Origin: Larix sibirica
Taxonomy: Eukaryota; Streptophyta; Pinopsida; Pinales; Pinaceae
Length of the DNA: 26,710 nucleotides
Reading direction: 5' to 3'
NCBI GenBank assembly: GCA_004151065.3
Contig: NWUY0300004017.1
Coordinates: 70,016 to 96,725 of the forward strand
Made by a program: the position numbers and the translations under genes. Positions 9,876 to 19,847 of the stretch are shown in pieces; the stretch's first letter is position 1; each line of letters begins with the position of its first letter. The notes under the pieces were generated by a model that searched no databases, was not told the origin of the DNA, and worked only from the letters and a program-made list of their open reading frames with translations.

Positions 9876-9990
9876 ATGGTGCTCAGCTGATGGGGTTGTG
9901 GTCCAGAAGTAAAGATGGTTGCATGTCAAGCCACCCACCAAGGTTCAATTCCCCTGAATAAGTAATTAAGGCCAAGTGCAAATATTTGGT
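9876..9990 (+). mobile_element. tRNA-like SINE remnant
   Basis: GGTGCTCAGCTGATGGGGTTG resembles an A box. AGGTTCAATTCCCC at 9941-9954 contains an exact B-box match (GTTCAATTC). Spacing is longer than in a true tRNA, and no cloverleaf forms, so a SINE or tRNA pseudogene is the better call. Confidence 0.45.
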
Positions 9991-11784
9991 GATTTTGACA
10001 AAAGGGTGGGAACTTAGTCAAACAAGAGTGCTTATGTTTAGTGGTCTGCCCCTCAAAGGCCATTTTGCCCACATAAGCAGGCCACTGGTGGCGCTCGACC
10101 TCTTCAAGCCAGTTGTGATGATCTTTGGGTTTAATGGAAGCACTTTGTAAAAAACCAATGGTGTTATGAAAAAGGAAACCATACTGTTTCTAATATACGC
10201 CAAATACACAGAGCAAAGTGCTAAGCATAAAACATCAAGACCTGTTTTCACCTCCACATTAAATCTAGTGTCTTTTACATTTTAAATGCTGTTCAGACTC
10301 TTAGAGAATATTAAATTTCCCATCAATTCATTCACGTCTCCATTCTACATTGTATAACCAGGCTATTTAGATTCGTGTAGGCTAATCACAACCTTGATTT
10401 ATATTTAGTAAAATGCATGCATACAGAGACCAAAAGGAAAACATTTGCACAATAGATTGCAAAGGAAACTATATAATAACTCAACAACAAAGCTGAAAAA
10501 CATTACTCAAAATGTAACTGATAAAATACATGAAGAGAGACAGGAGAGAAAGCAAGAGTCATCAAGAAGACAACTTCTCCATTTTACATCGCAAACTCTT
10601 CTAGAAGAAAGTCCTTGTGCTTTGGCCTCACCAAAACTATCCTTATCCATTTTACAATCTGTCAGCTGGGCTGCTGGAAGTAGTCTTAGGGGACTGTTTT
10701 CTTTGTTCTAGAAAAAGTTTAATGTTACTCTGAGAACAATTTTGGCCAGAAATCATCTGATTACCGGAAGACTTTAAGATGTAGCTGCAGGGTAGGATTG
10801 AGGAAATTTTCAGATTTTGCAAAGGAGCTTTGAAACTCGATGATGTATATTTTGATTTCACTCTTGAAATAACAAATATAATGTATTTATTTCTTGGAAG
10901 AAAAGAGAAGAAAGCCCTTGTGATTCTTCCACAAAAAATTAAGACGATTTTTATCTTACAAATTACAAATCAGCAAAAGTTAGCTGTTATAGGGCCTACA
11001 AAGGCTGGGGCAACTAAATATGAAATTAGAAGGCGAGCACAGTCATGAGCACCAACAGTACTCGAAACCAAATGTTGAGAATATGAAGGAGGTGTATCAT
11101 TTGACCTGATATGATCCACACAAAAAGGATAAGATATAACACCAGTGAAATCTGGAAAAAGCTCCCATCTGAACAACTTTCAAGTTTCTATATCTTCAAA
11201 TATCAATGTCAACTGTCTACAGGAAATAGAAAATCAGGGAACAATGATATTTTAGAAATTATAAGAGGAGAATGTTCAAAAACATTGTCTTCTATAGTGA
11301 ATCGTGGTAACATTACTAAGGCACTAGTGTGATACTTCAATAATATTGACATATCACCTACCTTAAAGGCATAAATGACCTGAGAATGAATTAATAAAAT
11401 TTTGGGACAAGTATCAATGAATCAGGATCAAGGTCTTAGAAGAAGAGCCCTAGAGTCGAGTCTTTTTAAAGAGGGTTGTTTAATGGCACTTGAGTTGTGC
11501 TATCTTCTTTCCAGGAAATTAAAGGTTCTACTGCAAGAACGGAAGCATTCAACACAACACCATTTTCCAACACTAAAACAAATGGAAGCATGATCAATCT
11601 ATAAAATAGAACCTGAAAGAATGTCCAAGGATCAAAGTTATGCTGGAAAGTAAATTACAAAGCTGAAAAGTTTCGTAGCAATCAAAGAGATTTGAAGCTT
11701 TAAGAAAGGAATTAGAGAACTAGGTTACCATCTTGGCCCTAAAATCAATATTTATTCATAGAAAAATAACGGCAAAAGGTTACC
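9991..11784. other. No recognisable feature
   Basis: Several short open frames occur on both strands (for example 10018-10257 minus, 10445-10711 plus, 11111-11332 plus). None shows a recognisable domain, and several overlap on opposite strands. I regard them as chance frames in intron sequence. Confidence 0.4.
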
Positions 11785-11900
11785 AATGACAGATGGGAGC
11801 CCATAGTGGCTGATCCTTCGCCCACAAGGGGAAGATGGGCACCTTCCCTTGAGGACAAAGGCCCTCATCTTGACATGGGTTTGATTCCTACAACATCTTA
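11785..11900 (+). mobile_element. tRNA-like SINE remnant (weak)
   Basis: CATAGTGGCTGATCC and, about 65 bases later, GGGTTTGATTCCTAC (GTTTGATTC fits the B box) are spaced like internal polymerase III promoters. No second copy was found in the window, so support is limited. Confidence 0.3.
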
Positions 11901-12489
11901 ATCTGCTCGCTCCCTCTAGGCCAGCTGGAATGTTTGATATGTATTTAATAATTTATCGTTTTCTGCATTAGGTGTTTTGGTACTTTACAACACATTAAAT
12001 TTTGGTGGTAATGCATGGCCTGTTTTGATTAGCTAGCTTTTTAACTTTTTTGCCTTTTGTCTATAGCTTGTGGTGGTTGTTTTCATAGCTCATTTTTTGT
12101 AACATGCATGTAATATATTCTATATACTAATAGAAATATGAAGCATTTTATGTAAAATAATGAAAACAAAGATTAAGTATATAATTTCAACAAGATAATT
12201 TTGTCACAAGTTGCCTTGATGACTTCTCCTCTTAGCATGGTTCGTTTTATTAATCAAAACCTTGTGAAAGTTGATGTTTGATGTGTTGGAGACTTTCCAT
12301 GGTCCACTTCAACCCTAGTCTCCATCGGTCTTACAAAGGATTCCAAGGACATCCACTACCACAAAACTTCTAAAGTTGTTATGCAAAGTGTTAAAGGATT
12401 CCACTCACTAGCAAAGAAGGTTTTTGCCCTAAGATTCCTCATTGAAAAGGCAGAGAAAATAATCTCACATGTCTCTCCGGAGGTAATCT

Positions 12490-12648
12490 AGCCTTGGAAA
12501 ATACAAAGAGGATGCCTTAATCTGCCAATTCAATGGTCTATGGCCAATCTCATCAATGTTAATATATTGGTTAAAAGAAAATTGGACAAAGGATTTTATA
12601 GTAAGCTTTTGCACCAGGGACTTTTTCATAGTTTACTTTCAATATTGT
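12490..12648 (+). pseudogene. LINE ORF1 (DUF4283-type) fragment, 5' part
   Basis: One open frame reads YKEDALICQFNGLWPIS, then IYWLKENWTKDF, then CTRDFFIVYFQ. This is the pattern of the N-terminal DUF4283 domain found in ORF1 of plant L1-type LINEs and related gag-like proteins (a basic or aromatic start, ALICxFxG, a WL/WI helix, then a FFIVxF strand). The frame breaks off at 12648, where the SINE-like segment A begins. The rest of the domain resumes beyond 13080. It is antisense to ATG1 within intron 1. Confidence 0.55.
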
Positions 12649-12780
12649 CAATTGGATCTAGCTTCAATGGTTAAGAGGAGAAGTTGTTCCCCACCTAGGT
12701 TCAAATCCCACTTGTGACATATTCCCCCTCATGGGCTGAATGGGGCTGGGAAGGTACCAACAATCCCACTATTATTAAGT
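12648..12780 (+). mobile_element. tRNA-like SINE segment A, copy 2
   Basis: GTCAATTGGATCTAGCTTCAATGG corresponds to the start of the copy at 6262. AGGTTCAAATCCCAC (GTTCAAATC, an exact B-box match) and CTTGTGACAT follow at the expected spacing. It is inserted in the LINE ORF1 fragment and is followed downstream by segment B in the same orientation, as at 6.3-7.0 kb. Confidence 0.6.
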
Positions 12781-12903
12781 GCTTGATGATAGGACGAGAT
12801 GTTTCCAAACATTTAATTATATAAAATGATCTTGTGACATGTGCACACATAAGTGGATCAATGCCCAGTCCCATGTCCTTCAATTTTATAAACCCAATGG
12901 GTT

Positions 12904-13057
12904 AGCTCAATTAATTGTCACCAATGTCATTGGGCAATTGGCTAGCTCTATGTCGGTAGGTGCCCGGTCGTTGGGTTGGGGGGTACACTAGTCTATGCTG
13001 ATGGGTTTACTAGGGATGCCATCCACAAATGTAGGGAAGCATCCCTTGGGTTTCCCC
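12904..13057 (+). mobile_element. SINE-like segment B, copy 2
   Basis: This aligns with 6834-6988 through AGCTCAA, TTGGCTAG, GGTGCCC, ACACTAGTCTATGC, TTTACTAGGGATGCCAT and GAAGCATCCCTTGGG. An A-rich run (GGAGAAAAAAAAATTC, 13073-13088) follows shortly and may be the former tail of the inserted element. The B box is degraded here. Confidence 0.65.
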
Positions 13058-13084
13058 ACAAAGTTTTTCTTGGAGAAAAAAAAA

Positions 13085-13530
13085 TTCGATCTTGGATATC
13101 TTGCAGATAAGAAAACAGTTATCAAGGGCAATCTCCAATCCAAGGGTATGGCAGAACTCTTCTAAAGTCATCAATGCCATAGTTTAGCCTAGCCACCATG
13201 TCAATTACTTGTACACATGTTTGGATGAGGATTTCAAATCTCCCCATCCACCCCTATGATGAAGAGGTATTAGAAGTAGTTGGTGATTCCCTTGGTATGA
13301 CAAAAGCAATAAAGATGGAGGTCAATACACCTATGCCACAATGTGCGTTGATTTAGTATTAAGCAAAGGTTTGCTTTATAGGGTACTCTCAGATATCAAT
13401 AGTTTCCAATGGACGAAATCAATTGTTAGACTATGAAAATACTACCTTCAAGTGCAGATTTTGCCATGGCACAGATCACTTGATGGCTAATGGCATCCTG
13501 CTCCCAAAAGCTTTAACAGAAGGACAGTGA
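13085..13530 (+). pseudogene. LINE ORF1 (DUF4283 and zinc knuckle) fragment, 3' part
   Basis: From 13219 the frame reads VWMRISNLPIHPYDEEVLE and VVGDSLGMTKAIKMEVN, the typical VWxRLxNLPxxxWxxEVLxxIGxxLG signature of plant LINE ORF1. After TAG 13354-13356 and TAA 13360-13362 it continues to LLDYENTTFKCRFCHGTDHL. That is the LDYENxxFxCRxCxxxGH zinc-knuckle region, but the last cysteine of CX2CX4HX4C is replaced by glycine. The frame ends at TGA 13528-13530. ADKKTVIKG near 13110 could be the middle of DUF4283. With 12490-12648 it forms one ORF1 interrupted by the SINE pair. Confidence 0.65.
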
Positions 13531-14100
13531 GAAGAAATATTAATTGAATACTCCTTCCACAGATGAAGATGGTTTCCAAAAAATTTAGAAACCACGAGAG
13601 AAAAAGTCCAATTAGTTCAGAAATCAAATTTAAAAAGAAAAGGGTACTGACGTAAAGGGAAATGGCTCTCATAGCTAGGACCAATAACCCCAATAACCGT
13701 AACAGATATCAAGGATAATATACAAAAAAAAGAAAAAAATCCTCTGGTCGTCAAGGCTTCCCTCTGTAAGACAAAGGTCAGTTTATAGAGGAAGTCTGAA
13801 GGAAGCAAACAGATTCAAACCCTCATCAAGAATTGTTTTTTCCTGCTTGAGTGAGGTATAGCTGGGATGGTTGTACATTTCTTTCTTGCTAATAATAGAG
13901 AAAATGTGTATATTGCAACAAATATAGGACAACAAGAGGTCGGGTAGCATGAATTTGAACATGTAAATTTATCACAGCGTTGGGTGGTGAAATGGATAAA
14001 TGCAACCTTTTAGCCAAATTCACGATGCATTAGTTACAATATAAACCAATTGCACTCAAGTCTGTACCAGTTTTGGAACCTCATCATTCTTATCTAAATG
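13531..14100. other. No recognisable feature
   Basis: Short minus-strand frames (13487-13693, 13617-13808) show hydrophobic runs but no family signature. This may be the remainder of the LINE, too decayed to read. Confidence 0.35.
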
Positions 14101-14340
14101 GATCAAATCAGGGATTAAAATCCTTCAGTTGGTCCGAAAGCCCTGCCTTGAGAAAGCCGCCTGTCCAATATTTACTAAGGTACACAGGATGGAATTTACA
14201 TGCATAACAAGTGTAAGTACTACCCGACATTCTAAGTAACGTAAAAAGAATGTTTGTCGGGCTGTGTTCCAGCAGCAAGTTGGAATGCTTGCTGTAAAGA
14301 TGACCCAGGTTCAAAATCCCAGTGAGCAGGCTTCAGTTAA

Positions 14341-15333
14341 AAGACCAGGGCAAAGTCCCAGTGAGTTTGACAGCCCTTGGAAAAATTAAAAATGTATAGC
14401 GACCCTGTTGATGGAAGCTACTACCCTAATTGCAGTTTGACGTCATGCCTAGGAGGACCCATTATAAGAGCTATTGCCCAAATGTTCTGGTTAATAGTAA
14501 ATAAANAGACCAGGGCAAAGTCCCAGTGAGTTTGACAGCCCTTGGAAAAATTAAAAATGTATAGCGACCCTGTTGATGGAAGCTGATTTTTCTTTTGAAG
14601 ATCAGGGAAAAGGCTAGCCAGCTCAAGCCTCAAGGAAGCTCACTAAGTATCAAAACCTATAATGTTACTTTCTATCGTTGCCTTACACTAGCTAAAACCC
14701 GCTCACTGCTAATAACAGCATTCCAGTGAGAGATGCCCAGCCCCTGGGTAGGCTTCCACTCCTACCAGATGGCATGAACTGGAGCCAAGTTAACAGCAAT
14801 AAGTCTAGCAACCCATAATAGGAGCTATTTTTTCAAAGCAGGAAAAAGTTAGAATTGTACAATACCCAGGGCTACCAACCTAACCTCTGTTGATACAATC
14901 TCAAGGGCTACCAACCTAACCTCTGTTGATATAATCTCAAGACCGCGACGTGCAGCTACATCATTGTACATCACTGTGTACAGACAAAACCTGGCCACCA
15001 GAAATAACCTGCTGGCGGTTTGTAAAGGAGCAGACTTCCACTCCTGTCAGATGCCTCTGAGTCTTGACCCGTTAACCTATTCCCTTACATCTGAAAAAGA
15101 TGAACTTTTAGCCCACAGACACAGTTATAAGTCAGATTCCAAGACCAAATACGGTTGCAGACTAAATAGTATCCAGAAGAAAGCCAGTAACCCTTACTGT
15201 CCTTGCTGAGGTTACAGCAGTGGGGCTATGTGCTCCCTAGACCAAATACTACCCTAATTGCAGTTTGACGTCATGCCCAGGAGGACCCATTATAAGAGCT
15301 ATTGCCCAAATGTTCTGGTTAAAAGTAAATAAA
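14341..15333. repeat. Complex repeat block with duplicated segments around an N
   Basis: Segment B' (78 bp, starting AGACCAGGGCAAAGTCCCAG) occurs at 14342-14419 and 14507-14584. Segment A' (86 bp, starting ACTACCCTAATTGCAGTTTG) occurs at 14420-14505 and 15247-15332. The first B'-A' pair abuts directly; the second pair is separated by about 662 bp. A single N at 14506 lies exactly between the first A' and the second B'. Inside the 662 bp are degenerate echoes of the same words, for example CCCATAATAGGAGCTATT near 14813. Part of the duplication is probably an assembly join. Confidence 0.75.
14871..14942. repeat. 36-bp tandem duplication
   Basis: GCTACCAACCTAACCTCTGT opens two successive 36-bp units at 14871 and 14907, differing by one visible substitution (GATACAATC versus GATATAATC). 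Confidence 0.85.
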
Positions 15334-15539
15334 TTTTAGGAAAAGACAAAAAGCACTAAATATATTTGAAACGTAGAATTGTATGGTACAAAAAGCCATG
15401 GGCTATGGAGTCACACTGAATGTTTTCGCAGTACAGATGAAGGCCCTTATTTCTGCCAAATTCTATGAATTTTTAAGAAAAAAGCAACTCCCCACTAAAA
15501 CGATTGTCAAAATTCAGAAAAAAAAAACAAAGAACTTAC

Positions 15540-15785
15540 TTCTACAATGTCATGTAATCTGATAATATTGGGATGGTTAATTTGCCTGAGAATTTTCGTC
15601 TCCGAGAACAGGCTCTCCCGCAACTTGGGAGTGAGCTTCTGAGTAGCGATTTCTTTGATTGCAACCTCATAACCATGGAGGTGAATGTGTCTGGCGTGCC
15701 ACACTACTGAAAAGGACCCCGACCCAATCTGCTTATCCAAAACGTAATTTCCCACTACTCTACCCTTGTTCCCTCCCTCGGCCAT
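15540..15785 (-). CDS. ATG1: ATG1 autophagy Ser/Thr kinase, exon 1
   Basis: This exon encodes residues 1-82 of a plant ATG1/ULK-type protein kinase, the catalytic subunit of the complex that starts autophagosome formation in the cytosol. The ATG at 15785-15783 has A at -3 and G at +4, and an in-frame TGA lies upstream at 15824-15822, so the start is well fixed. Visible kinase features are the glycine-rich loop GSGSFSVVW (residues 21-29), VAIK with the ATP-binding lysine K44, helix-C glutamate E62 in SETKILRQ, and the HPNIIRL stretch. The opening RVVGNYVLDKQIGSGSFSVV is typical of plant ATG1. The exon ends after GAA (VE) at a clean GTAAGT donor (15539-15534) in phase 0. The next exon lies far away at 558-675. 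No disabling change is seen. Which ATG1 paralogue this is cannot be told from 82 residues. Confidence 0.93.
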
Positions 15786-16150
15786 TCTCAACTCTACGTC
15801 TGCACCAAAATTGTTTATCAATCAACTAAATTCACTGAAACTCAATATCGTCAAAACCCAATTGCAGCTCTTGGGAAGAAGAAGAATCAGAATCATCAGC
15901 ATTCAAGTAATCAACTGTTATAAAACCATACAAATATCCAGTAGCTCCTTGACTCTCCCGGTTTTTTCAAGAAATGGGTACCTTTCTTTAAAGGATGGGC
16001 ATGGGAAGCTGCTTTGAAATATAGATGAGGATTCCTCAACCCAAAATTTTCGAAAACCGAATCAATAAATAAGACTGGGGCAAGCAGCACCCAAACCGAA
16101 GACTGGAAAATTGGGTTAAGGAAAAGGAAGAATATGATGCCACGCCACAC
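15786..16150 (-). other. Probable ATG1 5' leader
   Basis: This region lies between the inferred transcription start and the ATG. It has stop codons in the kinase frame, including TGA at 15824-15822. Open frames here on both strands resemble no protein I know. A leader of about 365 bases is plausible for a plant kinase mRNA, but the exact start and any leader intron cannot be read from the sequence. Confidence 0.35.
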
Positions 16151-16178
16151 ACACTGCACGTTCTCGTTATAGCAATCG

Positions 16179-16186
16179 TATATATA
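16179..16186 (-). promoter_or_regulatory. TATA-box candidate for ATG1
   Basis: On the minus strand the sequence reads CTATATATACG here, about 395 bases upstream of the ATG. Transcription would be expected to start about 30 bases downstream, near 16150. No other TATA-like run lies between this point and the ATG. The assignment is positional only. Confidence 0.4.
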
Positions 16187-16189
16187 GAT

Positions 16190-17540
16190 GAATGAGATGA
16201 ATTTCATCATGCAATCGGTCATGACTCATGATCTTTCAACACCCATGCAAGCTTAAAGAGGAAGCTTTTGCTTTTGTCTTTTGCCTTTTGCCTTTTTTAA
16301 TGGACCCTTACATTGACAGACAGTCACATTTGTGTGTTAATCAGCACACAAATCCTGTGAGAGCAAGTCAGTTATTTGGGGCATGTAGAGATGAATTAAT
16401 GGGTAAGTGTTTTTTATTTTTAACCGTACAGTACAGTATGTACTTTAAAAAGCTGAAAATAAGGTTCCTATCTATAGAATCTGATCGGTTAATTTGACTG
16501 TTTCAGAGATTTTCTGTAAAAAGTTTTTTGAATGATTTTGGGTTGATTTTTAATATTTTATTTGATTTAAATTAATGAGTCAAATTAATTTTACTCAACA
16601 AATATTTATATTTTATATAGATATTAAATAAAAAAAATTATTTATTTATTTTAAAAATATTTATTTTTTATTCTTAAATAATTGCTTTTAGCTTCGTGTA
16701 TCTAAGTTTAAATTATATTTTTTCATTAAATACAATCAATTCGATATTCATCTAATACATGAAAAATATATTAATGGCAATCATATTTTATATTAAATAT
16801 AGTAATCTTAATAGGAGTTTCCAAGAAATTAATAATAAGGATAAGAACAATATCTCATAGAACGTTTTCACTAAAAGCTTAAAAACCTTAATAGGTGTGA
16901 TTGTATTCCTTATACATTCTAGTATAATCGTATCCTTGTGAATCCCCTACCTCCTTAGTAGCATTAATAAATATGATATTTAGGTGTGTTAGGTGTGGGG
17001 GTATTTTTTGGTTTTGAGGCACTTTCAGAAATGATATACACTTAGGGGTTGGATTTGACAATTAATAACTAGGTAGAGACATCTATCTTGTACCTTGGAT
17101 TAACTCTTCTATGTGGTAGAAATGTTAAGAAAGTCGTGGTTTTAGTGATTCATCACTGGTCATTGAACTAGTTAGAAAGGCAAAGGTCAAAAGCGAAGCA
17201 TCATTATCTCAAATGTTTGAAAGAATCAACACTCTTCTTCCCTTCAACTCAATTGATTTCTTTCATATATGAAGGCCATATAACTCTTAGGCCTGTGGAT
17301 TGGTTAATCAAATAGTATATTTAAACAAGGGAGTGGTAGTAAAATATGGAGCTCAAATGAAGAAGCAGGTGGATCTGGATGCATGAATTGAAGAGTAAGG
17401 TAGAGAATTGACAAGTTGACAAGTGATATGGATGCATATCATCTTGGGTTTTTCTCATAGTTCGCAATTTGTTATGGGGCATTAATCTACATTTATAGGC
17501 ACTATCAAGGAGCATTTATGCGATAGATTGGCGTGGAGTT
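16190..17540. other. AT-rich upstream region, no gene seen
   Basis: This region holds pyrimidine-rich CTTTTGCCTTTTG repeats near 16270-16300 and very AT-rich sequence at 16500-16800. No coding homology was seen on either strand. The part nearest 16190 may hold ATG1 promoter elements. Confidence 0.45.
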
Positions 17541-17599
17541 GGAGAAGTAACAATTGGAGCATGGAAATGCAAGTCTTGTATTAGAAAACATTTTAATGA

Positions 17600-17974
17600 A
17601 GGAAGCCCATAGTGGACATGTTTTCACACAAGGCTAATACTAGAGTTGAGTTATTGGCTTTTTGGGGACTCCTTAAATTTGCTTATGATAAAGGTATCTT
17701 GTCTCTATAGGATTTGGGAGACTCTAAAGTGATTGTGGATTGGGCAACAAGTAAAGCTTCTCTATAGGTTGCAATTTTGGAACATTGGTGTTCAAGGATT
17801 AGGAACCTGCAGGCTTCTTTCAATGTTTTATCTTATAAACATATATATCGACAATTTAATACTATGGCAGATGGACTCTCAAAAAAGGTTGTTGCTGCTC
17901 TTGAAGAACTACTTTTCTTTGAAGAACTTTATGATTTCACTATGATTTCTAAAGGATCTCACTTTGTATATTAA
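17600..17974 (+). pseudogene. LINE RNase H domain remnant
   Basis: One plus-strand frame reads NTRVELLAFWGLLKFAYDKG, then LGDSKVIVDWA, then LEHWCSRIRNLQASF, then YKHIYRQFNTMADGLSKKV. This is the plant non-LTR retrotransposon RNase H (RVT_3-type) pattern: the AE-like region (here VE), the GDSK catalytic aspartate, the HIxRxxNxxADxLSK ending. Two in-frame TAG stops (after ILSL and KASL) stand where Q is expected, and the frame ends at TAA 17972-17974. About 270 bases later an A-run (18242-18250) may mark the element's 3' end. It is therefore a 5'-truncated dead LINE. Confidence 0.75.
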
Positions 17975-18250
17975 GATCTTTGAAGTGACTTTATTTTGTC
18001 CTTTTGGGTTGGATGATTGTATGTTACAGTATTTTTGAGGTAGTTTAGACATGTAGAATGTATATACTTGCTAGATATGATAGTTGTGATGATTGTTATT
18101 AAATTTTGTTGTTGATTGTTATCAAGTATTGTTAGGTGGCCTTAAGAGAAGGAACCTAGTTAATACTTAGTATGAAGGTTGAATTGAGACATTGTAACTT
18201 TGATTCTAAATGAACAATAAGTTACAATTTTTTTAATTTTGAAAAAAAAA
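17975..18250 (+). mobile_element. Probable LINE 3' untranslated region and poly-A
   Basis: This T- and G-rich sequence follows the RNase H remnant and ends in GAAAAAAAAAGG. Its placement and terminal A-run fit the 3' end of the same LINE copy. I could not define a target-site duplication. Confidence 0.45.
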
Positions 18251-18296
18251 GGTCATATGCAATGTGAATGTATTTTGATCTCTTTATAATTTATTA

Positions 18297-18319
18297 ATAT
18301 ATATATATATATATATATA
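18297..18319. repeat. (TA)n microsatellite
   Basis: This is a TA dinucleotide run about 50 bases after the LINE poly-A. Confidence 0.9.
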
Positions 18320-18479
18320 CAAAAATTCATTAAAGCAGTTTCGGAGGATCCAAAACAATATATAGCTTAATTACAGTCATCCAAGTGAAAATAAACTTAA
18401 GGAAAAACACATAATTCCTTAAGTTGCTATAGATTCTTACAAATTTTCCTAAGAGCAAGCTACAAAAAAACTTCATAGA

Positions 18480-19625
18480 AGAACAAAACTAAGAGTTGGT
18501 GTCACTGCCCATGATCTGAAAATCATGAGTGCTTCCTTCTTCTTCCTCTGTAGTATTCCTAGCATCATCTTCTTGACTCTAGACCTCATCATCCTGGGTC
18601 TCTTACATAGTCTCCTCAGGATCCACATCATGAATGTCGCAGCTTCCTTCAGTTGTATCTTCATTGTCTAAAGAATGAGCACCTTGATTGTCTGAAGAAT
18701 GAGCACCTTGATTGTCTGAAGAATGAGCACCTTGATTGTCTTCTTCATCAGAACTAGTAATGTTTACCACATTGCAGGTGGGTTGCATAACTAAATCATC
18801 AACATTCTTTCCTTATGAGTTCTCATCCAACCTAGAGTTCTTACCTGATATAAGATCCTCATGCTTCACCAAGGTTTTTGAGATTGCTTCAACCTAGTCA
18901 TCACAGGAATGGACAATCCCTTCAACCTTGTTAAGGCAGGCGTCAAGCCCAAAAGTAAAATTGGAGATGTGATGAGAAGTTTGCTCAATTTCATTAAGAC
19001 GGGAATCCAAAATAGGAATATGAGCAGTAATTTGTTGAACAGCAGCAATCAGACCTTCCATCTGAGATCTCATCCATCTCAATTGGGAACAAATATCATG
19101 TAAATAAGCCTGGGAGTCTCAGATTCTTTCAGAGAGATCCTCTAACTTTTTTTCACGGTCCATTGTTACAGCACAGTCCCAAAATCCCTCGGAGAGAGAA
19201 ATTATGTTATCAACCCGGTTGAAATGCAAGATAATACTGACACTGAAGTCATGACCAAGAGCCACCAAGAAATTCAAAATACACTCAACCCAATAAACAC
19301 CAGAAAATTGGTCCCACAGAGCGAGCAAAAACCCCCCAGAATCATTAACCTCCTAGACAAACTGAACCCCTAAACAGTACAGAGACGCCCATGTATCCCG
19401 AACCTCCCAAACAAAAGAGAGAGCAGAATCCAAACATAAGTAGAAAATTACATGAGAGTGAAACTCCACACAGATAACATTGAATGCAACAGAAGATCGA
19501 TCTCCTAGTGCATAGGAGAAGGCATCAAAATCCACCTGACTACGCACCACCATTCCAAAAATTCCCCTCACACCAGTCTTCCTACCTCCAACACTATTCA
19601 AATGACAAGGTTGAACACTAAACAT
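18480..19625 (-). pseudogene. Unrecognised decayed coiled-coil reading frame
   Basis: One minus-strand frame runs about 1.1 kb, broken only by isolated stops, for example TAG at 19353-19355, TGA at 19119-19121, TAG at 18894-18896 and TAA at 18603-18605. A plausible start, MDREKKLEDLSERI, lies near 19163. The following 90 residues look like an amphipathic coiled coil (QMEGLIAAVQQI, LDSRLNEIEQ). The C-terminal part is acidic and contains three copies of the octapeptide DNQGAHSS. Upstream of the methionine the same frame stays largely open with hydrophobic content. I recognise no family. A transposon accessory ORF or a decayed host gene are both possible. Confidence 0.5.
18663..18742. repeat. 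24-bp tandem repeat, 3.3 units
   Basis: ATTGTCTGAAGAATGAGCAC opens units at 18663, 18687 and 18711, with a partial fourth. On the minus strand it encodes the DNQGAHSS octapeptide repeat of the decayed coiled-coil frame. Confidence 0.9.
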
Positions 19626-19847
19626 CGCGAAACTTCATGTTGAAGCTTCCATACAGTACCTCCATGTGCCCATATTAATATCCCGATTGTGTGAACCAAG
19701 AGATCACGGGAATGTTCATTCACCTAGACGTGTTGAAATCTCCACATGGACTAAAGCATTAATAAACTCTATTGTCGAATGAAGATTCTAATGTTTGATA
19801 AGACTAGTTTATGAATTTGAAATGGACTTAGGATAGCATAAGAACTT

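Larger units (their letters stand above)
676..15539 (-). other. ATG1 intron 1, 14.9 kb, filled with transposon remnants
   Basis: The interval lies between two well-supported ATG1 exons and has a GTAAGT donor at 15539-15534 and an AG acceptor at 677-676. It is 14,864 bp long and splits the codons in phase 0. Everything between 676 and 15539 therefore lies inside this intron, including the LINE, SINE, MITE, HIPP and unassigned fragments listed separately. Introns above 10 kb are common in conifers and other gymnosperms and rare in small-genome angiosperms. I saw no additional kinase-coding sequence inside it on the minus strand. Confidence 0.85.

Noticed and set aside
9876-9990. Functional tRNA gene
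   Set aside because: A and B boxes are present but their spacing and the lack of matching stems rule out a cloverleaf; a SINE or tRNA pseudogene fits better.
10018-11593. Several short frames as possible nested genes
   Set aside because: They lack start context, conserved motifs or splice-bounded continuation, and overlap one another on opposite strands.
12648-12780. Functional tRNA gene
   Set aside because: It has a good B box but no acceptor or anticodon stem, and a related copy exists at 6262 in the same context.
15786-15821. Extension of the ATG1 N-terminus by 12 residues
   Set aside because: The upstream codon at 15821 is TTG, and an in-frame TGA lies directly before it; the ATG at 15785 has good context and fits family length.
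15911-16222. 103-codon minus-strand frame as a separate gene upstream of ATG1
   Set aside because: It covers the presumed ATG1 promoter and leader, has no recognisable domain, and its composition looks non-coding.
12490-17974. One LINE spanning ORF1 (12.5-13.5 kb) to RNase H (17.6-18.0 kb)
   Set aside because: ATG1 exon 1 and its promoter lie between them, so they must be separate insertions.
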